Shown: positions 39,565 through 46,406 of the stretch, piece by piece
Position numbering within the stretch: the first letter of the stretch is position 1
How the letters are laid out: each line of letters begins with the position of its first letter
Assembly (NCBI RefSeq): GCF_023701485.1
Contig: NZ_JAMQBK010000004.1
Span: 1 to 46,881, forward strand
Length of the DNA: 46,881 nt
Source: Aporhodopirellula aestuarii
GTDB lineage: Bacteria; Planctomycetota; Planctomycetia; Pirellulales; Pirellulaceae
Direction: 5' to 3'
The notes under the pieces: model-generated
What the model saw: only the letters and a program-made list of their open reading frames with translations
Databases searched by the model: none
Told to the model about the DNA's origin: nothing
Made by a program: the position numbers and the translations under genes

Positions 39565-40212
39565 GTTCTTACTCAGTTGCAACTACTGGCTGGCTTGCCC
39601 GGCAGTGGTTAGCAAGACAGCGCCACTTCGATCATTCAACAGGCATTTAAAGTGTTGTGGGTGCGTTGTTTACGAACAATGCTTCGGGTTACCTTTTGCT
39701 CGAAAGTGGAGCTGTCCAGTTAGTCATTGTTTGGTTAGCACGTGAAATCAATATCGCCAGCAAACCAATCGGGCGGCATCGTGCACACCCTTGTGCAATC
39801 AAACACCACTGGCTCACCCGGCGCGTAGCGAAACCTTAGGCTAACATCTACCGCGTCCGACTTGGAAGCCGGTCACATGTCCGCAATTCGGGCCGAATTG
39901 GCCTTTGAGAAATGAATCCACCAAGCCAGCGGCGGACATGCGTCCTCACGGTGTTCGCTCGGGCCGGGAACACGCCGTTTCAAGTCACGACGCAAATCGG
40001 GCTCTTGGACCGGACCGTCTCACCAATTTTGGGCCAGTGAATATTCGCCCCATTGATAGGACTTTGGGAGAATTCTGTATGAGATTTTCGGACCTATGTT
40101 GTCCCGCCGAATTCCACTTGCTCGTAGCAACCGCATTCGAGATGCATGCGCTGTATGCGTGACGCATGCAACCGCAGTTTGGCAACTGACTCTCAATCTG
40201 GATGAGGTCCTC
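39565..40212. other. Gene-free junction into the accessory region
   Basis: It holds element A (39615-39717), a sequence resembling the right half of the attC-like sites (39770-39800, sharing GGCATCGTGCACA with the site at 42174-42265) and an 8-bp hairpin (TGCATGCG at 40143-40150 with CGCATGCA at 40163-40170). No supportable gene was seen. Confidence 0.6.
39615..39717 (+). repeat. MITE-like element, copy A
   Basis: A 103-bp element with terminal inverted repeats AGACAGCGCCACTTCGA (39615-39631) and TCGAAAGTGGAGCTGTCC (39700-39717). An inner hairpin is formed by GCGTTGTT/GAACAATGC. It is closely similar to 44615-44772 in inverted orientation, apart from a stretch of about 55 bp present only there. 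It has no coding capacity and no clear target-site duplication. Confidence 0.75.
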
Positions 40213-40302
40213 ATTAAACAAGACAGTACGATTCCGCGGGTGGCGGAATGTCATTATCGCTTGCCAAAACCGTCGCCACCGCCGCGCCAGCCGATGGTTA
40301 TA
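40213..40302 (-). repeat. attC-like recombination site (after the GNAT cassette)
   Basis: A 90-bp imperfect palindrome. On the minus strand it opens ATAACCATCGGC and ends GTTTAAT. The TAA stop codon of the GNAT gene (40298-40300) lies inside the opening box, as in many integron cassettes. An inner pairing of GCGGCGGTGGCG with CGCCACCCGCGG is visible. It shares ends, length and internal layout with 45605-45692, 46312-46402 and 42174-42265. Confidence 0.62.
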
Positions 40303-40795
40303 TGGTTAGCTTTTTATACATGACGTGGGCGTCAACGTATCCGAGTATTGGATGCTTGAATGCTTCGCTCAACGTTCCGACGATCTGGAAGCCCAGTTTC
40401 TGCCACAGGCGGACTGCGCCCTCGTTTGTTGCCACGACGAGGTTGTATTGCATCGCGCGAAATCCGCGACGGACTGCTTCTTGCTGTGAATGCTCGCACA
40501 TTTGAGATGCAACACCACGACCGCGTGCGGCGTCGGAGACAATATAGCCGCAATTGCAGACGTGCGATCCCTGCGCTGGTTGGTTTGGTTTGATGTAATA
40601 CGTGCCAAGGATCGCACCGTTCTCGTCGTCTATCGCGATGTACGTCGCTTGCGGAATGGCGACCCAAACATCGAATGCTTCATCTCGAGTGATATCGGGC
40701 GAATAGGGGTACGTGTCGCCAGCGCGAAAAACGGGCTCGACAATCCGCCAGGTGGCGTTCCAGTCGGCTTCCTCAAATAAGCGAATCGTCAACAT
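40298..40795 (-). CDS. GNAT family N-acetyltransferase
   Basis: A 165-residue cytoplasmic acetyltransferase starting at the ATG at 40795 (MLTIRLFEEADWNATWRI); the frame is open upstream, but that part is IS sequence. The acetyl-CoA-binding motif A is CGYIVSDAARGRGVASQM. Motif B is around NEGAVRLWQKLGFQIVGT, and the C-terminus reads YVDAHVMYKKL. The substrate is unknown; similar proteins modify small molecules or protein N-termini. The stop codon is embedded in an attC-like site. An IS256-type element sits about 20 nt before the start and has probably separated the gene from its original leader. Confidence 0.92.
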   Translation of the reverse strand: MLTIRLFEEADWNATWRIVEPVFRAGDTYPYSPDITRDEAFDVWVAIPQATYIAIDDENGAILGTYYIKPNQPAQGSHVCNCGYIVSDAARGRGVASQMCEHSQQEAVRRGFRAMQYNLVVATNEGAVRLWQKLGFQIVGTLSEAFKHPILGYVDAHVMYKKLTI

Positions 40796-40846
40796 GTGGC
40801 GCGTCTCTAAACATGGAAGTGTTCCAATAATTGTTGAAAGTTGAAA

Positions 40847-40923
40847 GATGGTCTCCCGGAGGGCAGAATCTGCCCTTCGCAATTTTCCAATTTTCGTCGG
40901 GTGCAACCGACGGGGAGACCATC
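40847..40923 (+). promoter_or_regulatory. Structured transposase leader sequestering its Shine-Dalgarno
   Basis: GATGGTCTCCC (40847-40857) pairs perfectly over 11 bp with GGGAGACCATC (40913-40923), which contains the GGGGAG ribosome-binding site and ends at the base before the ATG. Inside lie two perfect hairpins, GGGCAG/CTGCCC (40861-40875) and CGTCGG/CCGACG (40895-40912). Together they form a three-way junction. Such a leader would hold translation low; this is inference from pairing. Confidence 0.75.
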
Positions 40924-42132
40924 ATGAATGAAGTTAGTCTTTTGCAATCTCTTGGGCAAGTTTCAGCGTCAGACACCGGGGAAGTCTTTCGAGACTTCAT
41001 CCGTGGCCACGTCCGCGAGATGATCAGTGAGGTGATGGCGGCTGAAGTCACGCAGCTCTGCGGTCCCAAGCACGCACCGCACGAAGGGGATCACTATCGA
41101 GCCGGAACCAGTCCCGGTCGCCTTCTTTACGAGGGTGAACGAGAAGAAGTCGTTCGGCCTCGTGTACGGCGCAGGGGCGATGACGGGGCCAGTCACGAAG
41201 TCGAACTGGCCACTTATCGAGTGGCGAAGGATCCCAGTCAGTTGCAGACGCAAATCATCCAGGCGATCGTGTCCGGCGTCAGCAGCCGATCGATTGAGGA
41301 CATCAAACCGAATTCCCCAGAAGTCAGCCGGTCGAATGTATCGCGATTGTGGAAAGAGGTGGGCCACAAGTTCATCGATGAATTGCGAGGCAAGGACTTG
41401 GGGACTCAGAGCTGGTGTGTGCTGATGCTTGATGGGATTCGCTTGAGTAGCGATCAGACTGCAGTCGTCGCGTTAGGGATCGACACTGAGGGCCGAAAAC
41501 AGGTCCTGGACTTTGTCCTTGGTAGTAGCGAAAACTTGGAAATTGCGAGTGATTTAATGAGCCGAATCATCAACCGCGGGTTCACTTGCTCTCATCGTCT
41601 GTACGTCGTTCTCGACGGAAGTGACGCGTTGCGTGGTGCCGTCAAAGAACACTTTCCCGATGCAGTGGTTCAACGCTGCTTGGTTCACAAAGAGCGAAAT
41701 CTGAAGGCAAAGCTATCCAAACGACATTGGGGCGAGGTCTCTCGTCTGTTCACGCGTCTTCGGAGTGTCCAAGGCTACGAGGCAGCTAAAGAAGTATTCG
41801 ATGAGCTGGATAAATTTATCAAGCCGATCAACGCCGAGACGCACACAAGCCTGCACGAAGCCGGGGAAGACCTTCTGGCGTTGCATCGCTTGAACGTTCC
41901 CAACACGCTTCATCGTTGCCTACTGAGCGCCAATGCGATCGAGAACTCGTTCCGCACCACACGCCGCAAGCTCGACCGCGTGACACGCTTTCGAGCTGAG
42001 ACGGATCAAGCAAGCCGTTGGCTTTCCTACGCGTTGCTGGAGGCCGAGAAAGGCTTTCGCCGGATCACTGGATGCAAGTCACTGCCTCATCTGTTGGCAG
42101 CTCTGGCGAGACCCGAATCAAAAATAAGCTGA
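40924..42132 (+). CDS. IS256-family (Mutator-type) transposase
   Basis: A 402-residue DDE transposase starting at the ATG at 40924, directly after a structured leader with GGGGAG. The catalytic triad is visible as Asp170 (VLMLDGIRLS), Asp231 (VVLDGSDALRGAV) and Glu340 (SANAIENSFRTTRRKLDRV). The Mutator signature continues as FPDAVVQRCLVHKERN, with the CxxH pair at 252 and 255. Full length with no frameshift, so it is probably functional. It is opposite in direction to the surrounding cassette-like genes. Confidence 0.95.
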   Translation: MNEVSLLQSLGQVSASDTGEVFRDFIRGHVREMISEVMAAEVTQLCGPKHAPHEGDHYRAGTSPGRLLYEGEREEVVRPRVRRRGDDGASHEVELATYRVAKDPSQLQTQIIQAIVSGVSSRSIEDIKPNSPEVSRSNVSRLWKEVGHKFIDELRGKDLGTQSWCVLMLDGIRLSSDQTAVVALGIDTEGRKQVLDFVLGSSENLEIASDLMSRIINRGFTCSHRLYVVLDGSDALRGAVKEHFPDAVVQRCLVHKERNLKAKLSKRHWGEVSRLFTRLRSVQGYEAAKEVFDELDKFIKPINAETHTSLHEAGEDLLALHRLNVPNTLHRCLLSANAIENSFRTTRRKLDRVTRFRAETDQASRWLSYALLEAEKGFRRITGCKSLPHLLAALARPESKIS

Positions 42133-42173
42133 AATTGTTTTCCCACCTCATTGAGCTCGCCGCTTCTCAGTCC

Positions 42174-42265
42174 GCTAACGGCTTGAATTACCGAGCCGGG
42201 ACCAGCGTTCATCAATAACAACAAGCACACGCAATTCCGGCATCGTGCACATCACATTGTAATCG
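42174..42265 (-). repeat. attC-like recombination site (after the sulfotransferase cassette)
   Basis: A 92-bp site. On the minus strand it runs from CGATTACAATGTG to AAGCCGTTAGC, beginning 8 nt after the sulfotransferase stop. Like the other sites it has an AAC/GTT-type boundary (GTTAGC here), a TGCAC-CG segment after the left box and a CCCGG-CGGT segment before the right box. The IS right end lies about 22 nt beyond it. Confidence 0.62.
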
Positions 42266-42273
42266 TGCGCCAC

Positions 42274-43050
42274 CTAGCGATGACACATCCACTCATATTT
42301 CGAGTCTTTCAGGCAGTCCAAAATGTCGTCATAGTTTAAAACGATCTCTTTGATAGGACGTGATTCAAGTTTTTTGGTTGATATTCTTGAAGCTGCAGGT
42401 TTCATTTCGAAGAATTCAATGGCGAGGTCGAATCCTTCGGATGGATGCTTCTCAAGATGATGCTCATAAACAATTTCAATATATTCAATACGAAGAGCCT
42501 CGAAGATTCGCTTTGCGTTTGCGTAAGACTCGTCAAGGAATTGAAAGCAGTCGAGAATGTTTCGGTTTGTCCCACCTAGTGAAATGCAAGTAGGATCCAA
42601 AAAGACAGGGGAAGAGTTGCGAATCGCAGCAGACGGGTCGGCGTGCCAAATTCCCGATATTTGACCTTTCCTCACCGAGATCGCCTGACGCAAGTAATTC
42701 TGTCTTTTGAGCAAAACGAATTTGTTGAAACCTAACGACAGTAAACTCTCAAGGAATGAAGTCAATTCGATATTCAATCCATTGAAATCCAGATGTTGGA
42801 ACTTAGTTTCAAATCCAAAGCTACGGAATTGTGACGTTTTGATCCTGTTCTGCAATAAATGATAAGGATCCAATTCGTTTGAACGGTCTGTCCTTACATG
42901 GTGGGCATGGAACAGTTCTCCGGCCCATTCTAAGTGGGGGTGATTTCCAAGCATGTTTCCCAGCAGAGTGCTGCCGCATCTCCCGAAGTGGAAGCAGCAG
43001 ATACGGGATCGCGGGCGAACGCTAAGCAATTGAATAATTCGGTCTAGCAT
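42274..43050 (-). CDS. Sulfotransferase-family protein, AT-rich
   Basis: A 258-residue protein with the PAPS-binding 5'-phosphosulfate loop near the N-terminus (FGRCGSTLLGNMLGNHP). The later KFVLLKRQNYLRQAISVRKG corresponds to the 3'-phosphate-binding region (Arg and Ser). It is likely to transfer sulfate from PAPS to a glycan or small molecule, with no membrane segment evident. The gene is clearly richer in A+T than its neighbours, which suggests recent transfer. It is followed by an attC-like site and preceded by a degenerate one, so it looks like a single cassette. Acceptor unknown; no Shine-Dalgarno is visible. Confidence 0.8.
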   Translation of the reverse strand: MLDRIIQLLSVRPRSRICCFHFGRCGSTLLGNMLGNHPHLEWAGELFHAHHVRTDRSNELDPYHLLQNRIKTSQFRSFGFETKFQHLDFNGLNIELTSFLESLLSLGFNKFVLLKRQNYLRQAISVRKGQISGIWHADPSAAIRNSSPVFLDPTCISLGGTNRNILDCFQFLDESYANAKRIFEALRIEYIEIVYEHHLEKHPSEGFDLAIEFFEMKPAASRISTKKLESRPIKEIVLNYDDILDCLKDSKYEWMCHR

Positions 43051-43130
43051 TTTGGGAAGAATGAGAAAGGCGATGATAGCCGAGGCTGATCGGATGACTG
43101 ACCATCGGCCAAGAGCCTTTCAAGGTTGTC

Positions 43131-43162
43131 GGTAAATGGTGTGAGTGGGCGATCAGTTCATC
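43131..43162 (-). repeat. Degenerate attC-like fragment
   Basis: On the minus strand GATGAACTGATCGCCCACTC continues into ACACCATTTACCG. This matches the two ends of the site at 46312-46402 (CGCCCG...CCGTTTACCG) with the middle missing. It starts at the stop of the small gene at 43161. Confidence 0.4.
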
Positions 43163-43376
43163 AGTGTTGAATTCTTTCGTTAATTCGTAACGTGACATTT
43201 GCGTCGATAGGCTTCGCGAGCATCCAAAGGACGATCTTAACCGTCTGTTCCTGCAATCGTCGGATCAAACTTTCTCGCTTACTCCAAGACGTTTCGTGAC
43301 TTGCGTAGGGATTATGATCAATTCGATCGGCTTGAACGACCACCGAGGCACCTGGATAATCAGTCTTCAAAAGCAC
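43161..43376 (-). CDS. Small hypothetical protein
   Basis: A 71-residue open frame from GTG at 43376, overlapping the end of the upstream frame by 17 nt. A GGAG lies about 11 nt before the GTG, which supports real translation by coupling. The sequence (LIRRLQEQTVKIVLWMLAKP) is mildly amphipathic with no known motif. It may instead be the frameshifted C-terminus of the preceding protein. Confidence 0.45.
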   Translation of the reverse strand: MLLKTDYPGASVVVQADRIDHNPYASHETSWSKRESLIRRLQEQTVKIVLWMLAKPIDANVTLRINERIQH

Positions 43377-43920
43377 ACGATTTCGGTGTCTCCGGTTGGC
43401 CGCTCGGTTGTGCCATTGTCCGCGATGAAAGTGGGCGATGTCCAGCGTCCCTCAAAGATACCGTAGACGATTCACCATCCGTCACGCAAAGCCCGAACAG
43501 TCCGTCGAGTGCATTGACGTGGCCCGGAACCGTTACCGCACGGAGCCATCCATTATCAGCAAACCGCGACCGAAAGTAGACACCCAATTTGTCTGTCGTG
43601 TGGCGCGGTAAATTGCCCGCAGCCGCAGGTGGGCGACCGTCAATTAAGTAACGAAGCTGTCCGCGACCAATTGTTTCATTCGCGACAAACGCGGCAATCG
43701 GTTCTACCCGCCCGCGAATCCCATCAAGGACATACACGAATCGGCATCGGGCGATGACGGCGACGGTCTCTTGGAACGCGTTGGCATCAAGGTGGTGATC
43801 GGTAAGTCTTCCGTCGCAAACGTGAATTGTGACTGGTCTGGGCATCTCGCCCATCATTTCGCAGAGGATCTCCGTGAGATTGCTACGCATTGCGATGTTG
43901 GTGGGCAATGCTAGAGACAT
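43360..43920 (-). CDS. Hypothetical protein
   Basis: A 186-residue soluble protein from the ATG at 43920, with an AAGAAG purine run just before it. Features include MRSNLTEILCEMMGEMPRPV at the N-terminus and a mixed alpha/beta middle (ARCRFVYVLDGIRGRVEPIA, GQLRYLIDGRPPAAAGNL). I recognise no family. It overlaps a 47-residue frame at its start and a 71-residue frame at its end. All three could be one ancestral gene split by frameshifts, or three coupled small genes. Confidence 0.5.
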   Translation of the reverse strand: MSLALPTNIAMRSNLTEILCEMMGEMPRPVTIHVCDGRLTDHHLDANAFQETVAVIARCRFVYVLDGIRGRVEPIAAFVANETIGRGQLRYLIDGRPPAAAGNLPRHTTDKLGVYFRSRFADNGWLRAVTVPGHVNALDGLFGLCVTDGESSTVSLRDAGHRPLSSRTMAQPSGQPETPKSCAFED

Positions 43921-44026
43921 CTTCTTCTTGCAGAACGCTTAGGTAAACCGCGTTGAGACGGTTGATGTCGCTTTCAAAAACCGTCAGTTCGCCGCTCCGA
44001 CGCAATGAGTTTTCGTACGCCAGCAT
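43883..44026 (-). CDS. Short open frame (47 residues), possible gene or broken N-terminus
   Basis: From the ATG at 44026 the frame encodes MLAYENSLRRSGELTVFESD and continues INRLNAVYLSVLQEEDVSSI to a TAG at 43883. The composition is protein-like and helical. It overlaps the start of the 186-residue frame by 38 nt, so it may be a coupled small gene or the frameshifted N-terminus of that protein. Confidence 0.4.
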   Translation of the reverse strand: MLAYENSLRRSGELTVFESDINRLNAVYLSVLQEEDVSSIAHQHRNA

Positions 44027-44127
44027 TAATCTCAAAATGAATCAGTTGGGAACTCGTCAGTAGGATATAGCGCGGTGAGCTTTTCATCTTTGATGGACAT
44101 CGGAAGTGCCACGTAACAATCTGTCTT

Positions 44128-44403
44128 CTAGGTCGCAATTCTCAAGCTGTTCGTCTGCCGGTACGTCGTGATCACGAATTTAATCAGGGGTTTGCTGCGC
44201 ACCGTGGACGACACCAGTACCGGAATAGTTGATTCTTGATAGCCGCCACCTTGCGGACGGCAAGAAACAGGCATTAATCCTCTCACCCAGAAACTGCCGA
44301 TCCCCCATTCATGAAGATGTGGATCATTGTCTGTAAGTAGGCTGACCAATATTTCTGTGTTTACACAGCTGTAACGAACGTCCAGCGCACGGAACTCTTC
44401 ACC
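44128..44403 (-). pseudogene. Open stretch without a clear start, possible gene remnant
   Basis: The frame is open from the double stop at 44404-44409 down to TAG at 44128 and is in the same frame as the LRR-like remnant upstream. It contains protein-like text (EILVSLLTDNDPHLHEWGIG, then SFWVRGLMPVSC) but only a TTG start at 44349. It may be a remnant of a larger gene. The assignment is weak. Confidence 0.3.
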
Positions 44404-44406
44404 TTA

Positions 44407-44613
44407 TCAGAGTTCGGCTGCGTCGTACGGCCCGTCGACTTCCACACCACAATTCTTCGACAAACGATCTCTCTGCGCATCGATCTCTGCGCGATTCAAG
44501 CTAGGCCGTTTGGGAGCGTTTGGAAGAAGCGTTACGTCGGTAAGCCCGCGAAAGTGCGATATCGCCACCATTGCGGACTCATCAATCGCGTTCGCGGGCA
44601 GATGCACCTTAGC
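44407..44613 (-). pseudogene. LRR-like C-terminal remnant cut by element B
   Basis: The frame reads LPANAIDESAMVAISHFRGL, then TDVTLLPNAPKRPSLNRAEI, and ends VEVDGPYDAAEL. The spacing resembles the C-terminal repeat of planctomycete leucine-rich-repeat proteins. Its upstream part is replaced by element B (from 44615), so the gene seems to have lost its 5' portion. No credible start codon remains apart from an internal ATG. Confidence 0.4.
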
Positions 44614-44614
44614 T

Positions 44615-44772
44615 GGACAATGCCACTTTCGAGCAAAAGGTAACCCGACGCGTAAGCAAGTGAAGGAATTACGAAGGATCCCTCTCACGCTGCGGGTTGC
44701 CAATGCATTGTTCGCAAACAACGCACCCACAACACTATAGATGCCTATTGAACGATCGAAGTGACGTTGTCC
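44615..44772 (-). repeat. MITE-like element, copy B
   Basis: A 158-bp element with terminal inverted repeats GGACAATGCCACTTTCGA (44615-44632) and TCGAAGTGACGTTGTCC (44756-44772). It is inverted relative to copy A at 39615-39717 and carries about 55 extra bp in the middle. Its right end lies 2 nt from the stop codon of the gene at 44775, and its left end abuts the LRR remnant. YTAAC-type bases flank the ends (TGTTAG at 44773). Confidence 0.75.
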
Positions 44773-44774
44773 TG

Positions 44775-45242
44775 TTAGTTCACTGTCTCGTGCGGTTTGA
44801 CCGGAGCAATGAGATCCTTCAGCGGAATTGTGTGGTAATACCAAGTCCGGGCTTCCTGTTTTCCATCAAGGTGACCAGTCTTTATTTGGATTTCGGCTTG
44901 CTCAGCCCAGTCCTTTCGGATGTGTATTCGTCCGACCTGCTTTGTTCCTTCATTGCTGGTAGCCATTGAAATTGTGAGATCGGATTTGAACCCACCACCG
45001 TCATGCGCCTCGGTGCTGGGGATGTGAAAATCGATCGAGGTAATCGGTTTGAGTCGCCCTTCGTCCTCGAGCGTAAACTTCACCGTGACTCGACCGGTGT
45101 CGTGATCATAAACCGAAATATCGTACTTGAGTTTGAGCTGTTCTCGCGATTCACCGAGTTGGAACCCCAACGCCATAGCAAAGCTGGCAGGAATGGCGAG
45201 TGCGGCGACGATGCCGAGGATTGCTCGAGCGACTCGTGACAT
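44775..45242 (-). CDS. Exported or membrane-anchored hypothetical protein
   Basis: A 155-residue protein with an N-terminal signal or anchor (RAILGIVAALAIPASFAMAL). A beta-rich domain follows (LKYDISVYDHDTGRVTVKFT, then RLKPITSIDFHIP) and ends RTWYYHTIPLKDLIAPVKPH. The alternation suggests an immunoglobulin-like or C2-like sandwich; I do not recognise a family. An AGAGG purine run about 8 nt before the ATG is a good Shine-Dalgarno. It lies downstream of a GCCTAAC/GTTAGGC palindrome and directly upstream of element B. Confidence 0.68.
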   Translation of the reverse strand: MSRVARAILGIVAALAIPASFAMALGFQLGESREQLKLKYDISVYDHDTGRVTVKFTLEDEGRLKPITSIDFHIPSTEAHDGGGFKSDLTISMATSNEGTKQVGRIHIRKDWAEQAEIQIKTGHLDGKQEARTWYYHTIPLKDLIAPVKPHETVN

Positions 45243-45277
45243 GTGAATCCTCTTTTGGAGTTAATGGGTGACGACAG

Positions 45278-45291
45278 CCTAACGTTAGGCG
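45278..45291. other. 14-bp palindrome GCCTAACGTTAGGC
   Basis: A perfect palindrome made of GCCTAAC joined to GTTAGGC. These are exact matches to the RYYYAAC and GTTRRRY core boxes of classical attC sites, placed back to back. It lies in the leader of the exported protein gene and may be a collapsed attC or an operator. Confidence 0.5.
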
Positions 45292-45304
45292 AACTCATCA
45301 TTTA

Positions 45305-45351
45305 GCGACAGAACGTCCGTGCATCACTTCTTTTACGTGAGGTGGCGGCTA
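45305..45351 (-). repeat. Degenerate attC-like site
   Basis: On the plus strand GCGACAGAACGTCCGTGCAT continues CACTTC...GGTGGCGGCTA. The ACAGAACG boundary is the same as that of the site at 45605-45692. It is only about half the normal length and includes the stop codon of the membrane-protein gene. Confidence 0.35.
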
Positions 45352-45573
45352 TTTGGGCAAGCCATCTGCTTTCCTTCCGACATGTACGAAAACGTACCAG
45401 AATGCGAGCGGCCACAAGACGAGACCGACGGGAAGAGCCATCCACAGAGGCTTGGAGATTCCAATAGCAAAACCAAGAAGAGTAGCTGCGACTTGAATAA
45501 CGCCCGCGCCCGCGAGCACTGCCAATACTCGGATACGTTGGGGCATGGAAAGAGGCTTCGATCGAATGTTCAT
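45349..45573 (-). CDS. Small two-helix membrane protein
   Basis: A protein of about 74 residues from the ATG at 45573; an ATG at 45546 is an alternative. The much longer open frame upstream overlaps the next gene and the attC-like site and is not coding. Two hydrophobic helices are clear: VLAVLAGAGVIQVAATLLGF and LPVGLVLWPLAFWYVFVHVG. A short charged C-terminus follows (RKADGLPK). No family is recognised. Confidence 0.6.
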   Translation of the reverse strand: MNIRSKPLSMPQRIRVLAVLAGAGVIQVAATLLGFAIGISKPLWMALPVGLVLWPLAFWYVFVHVGRKADGLPK

Positions 45574-45604
45574 GTCACGTTTCAATGCTGATTTACTCAC
45601 CCAC

Positions 45605-45692
45605 AGAACGCCCTCCGTCACCCGGTGCGGAGAGACGACTTTCCATTTGTAAAACCTCGCAAGCCGTGCTCCGCGTGCGCGGCATGGTTCTC
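45605..45692 (-). repeat. attC-like recombination site
   Basis: An 88-bp imperfect palindrome. On the minus strand it opens GAGAACCATGCCGCGCACGC and closes GACGGAGGGCGTTCT. The ends AGAAC and GTTCT are complementary, and CGCGGAGCAC faces CTCCGCACCGGG inside. It begins 11 nt after the stop of the gene at 45704 and shares the AACCATG...TGCAC opening with 46312-46402. Confidence 0.62.
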
Positions 45693-45703
45693 CGCGATTG
45701 GAG

Positions 45704-46288
45704 TTACGCGCCTGCAAATAAATCCCTCGATTGAGACGCGACAATACGAAGTGATTCCACGAAGTCTTCATGAAAGCCAGTCAGGTCGGGGATCGTGATG
45801 ACGGACGGATCCAATTTCGACAGAGATTCGTAAAGGTCTTGGACCTCAGTTCCGATCAACCATGAAAAAACGCATCCATTATATTGTATCGCTTTGCCCA
45901 GCAATGGACGACCATCGTCCAAATGGGCGAGATATTGGCGAGACGCGCGCGTGATATGCCGTCTGAGCAGTTTTCGATACGGATGCCAGACGTGACTATG
46001 CTTCCAGCCCTCATTTATCGGAAGGTTGTCATCAGGGGAAAGCCCCAAGTGCACCGCCAAATATGGCACGACGTGAAACCAACACCCTGGTTCTTTGCGA
46101 GGTGGCTTCTCACACATGATCATCGTCTCCGCGTTGTGACGATATTCGGGCTCATCATCGAGTTCGAGATCGCTGTCTTCCAGATATCCTCGGACGATCG
46201 CTTCAACGGCGCTTTCGTTGCCAGACGCAACGCACGCTCGAATGGCCTCGATGGACGTCAACGAATAGAAATGGTCTCGCATTGACAT
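45704..46288 (-). CDS. Hypothetical soluble protein
   Basis: A 194-residue protein from the ATG at 46288 (in-frame ATG also at 46282). It begins MSMRDHFYSLTSIEAIRACV and has a helix of the form GNESAVEAIVRGYLED. Acidic segments and Trp/His-rich stretches follow (GWKHSHVWHPYRKLLRRHI), ending in FHEDFVESLRIVASQSRDLF. It has no signal peptide or membrane segment. The layout reminds me of small hypothetical families found near mobile genes, but I cannot name one with confidence. attC-like sites flank it on both sides, so it looks like a single cassette. Confidence 0.65.
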   Translation of the reverse strand: MSMRDHFYSLTSIEAIRACVASGNESAVEAIVRGYLEDSDLELDDEPEYRHNAETMIMCEKPPRKEPGCWFHVVPYLAVHLGLSPDDNLPINEGWKHSHVWHPYRKLLRRHITRASRQYLAHLDDGRPLLGKAIQYNGCVFSWLIGTEVQDLYESLSKLDPSVITIPDLTGFHEDFVESLRIVASQSRDLFAGA

Positions 46289-46311
46289 GTCAGCCGAAGC
46301 TCATTTCAGTC

Positions 46312-46402
46312 GGTAAACGGTGGCGTTGTGCGGGCGGCGGAAAACAGGCAAAAACTTGCAAAAAGTCTCCATTGTCGCTTCGAGTGTACGCGATGGTTAT
46401 CC
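46312..46402 (-). repeat. attC-like recombination site
   Basis: A 91-bp site. On the minus strand it opens GGATAACCATCGCGTACACT and closes with CGCCGCCCGCAC...CCGTTTACC. It begins 4 nt after the stop of the 42-residue gene and ends 24 nt before the start of the next gene, the position expected of a cassette junction. Confidence 0.65.
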
Positions 46403-46406
46403 GTTC

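Larger units (their letters stand above)
40815..42151 (+). mobile_element. IS256-family insertion sequence (ends approximate)
   Basis: About 1.34 kb, a normal size for IS256 elements, with one transposase gene. Candidate imperfect terminal repeats begin GGAAGTG at 40815 and end CACCTCA at 42150. They share the pattern GAxGTG....AAxAATT and match at about 11 of 18 positions. No target-site duplication was recognised, so the ends may be off by several bases. It is inserted between the attC-like site at 42174-42265 and the GNAT start. Confidence 0.7.

Noticed and set aside
44615..44772. Element B as a genuine attC site
   Set aside because: It starts near a stop codon and has AAC/GTT-type flanks, but its close copy A is inverted and not linked to a gene end. 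The terminal inverted repeats fit a MITE-like element better. It is kept only as an alternative.
45574..45771. Upstream extension of the small membrane protein (140-codon frame)
   Set aside because: The extension runs through the attC-like site and into the neighbouring gene, whereas the hydrophobic protein starts at 45573.
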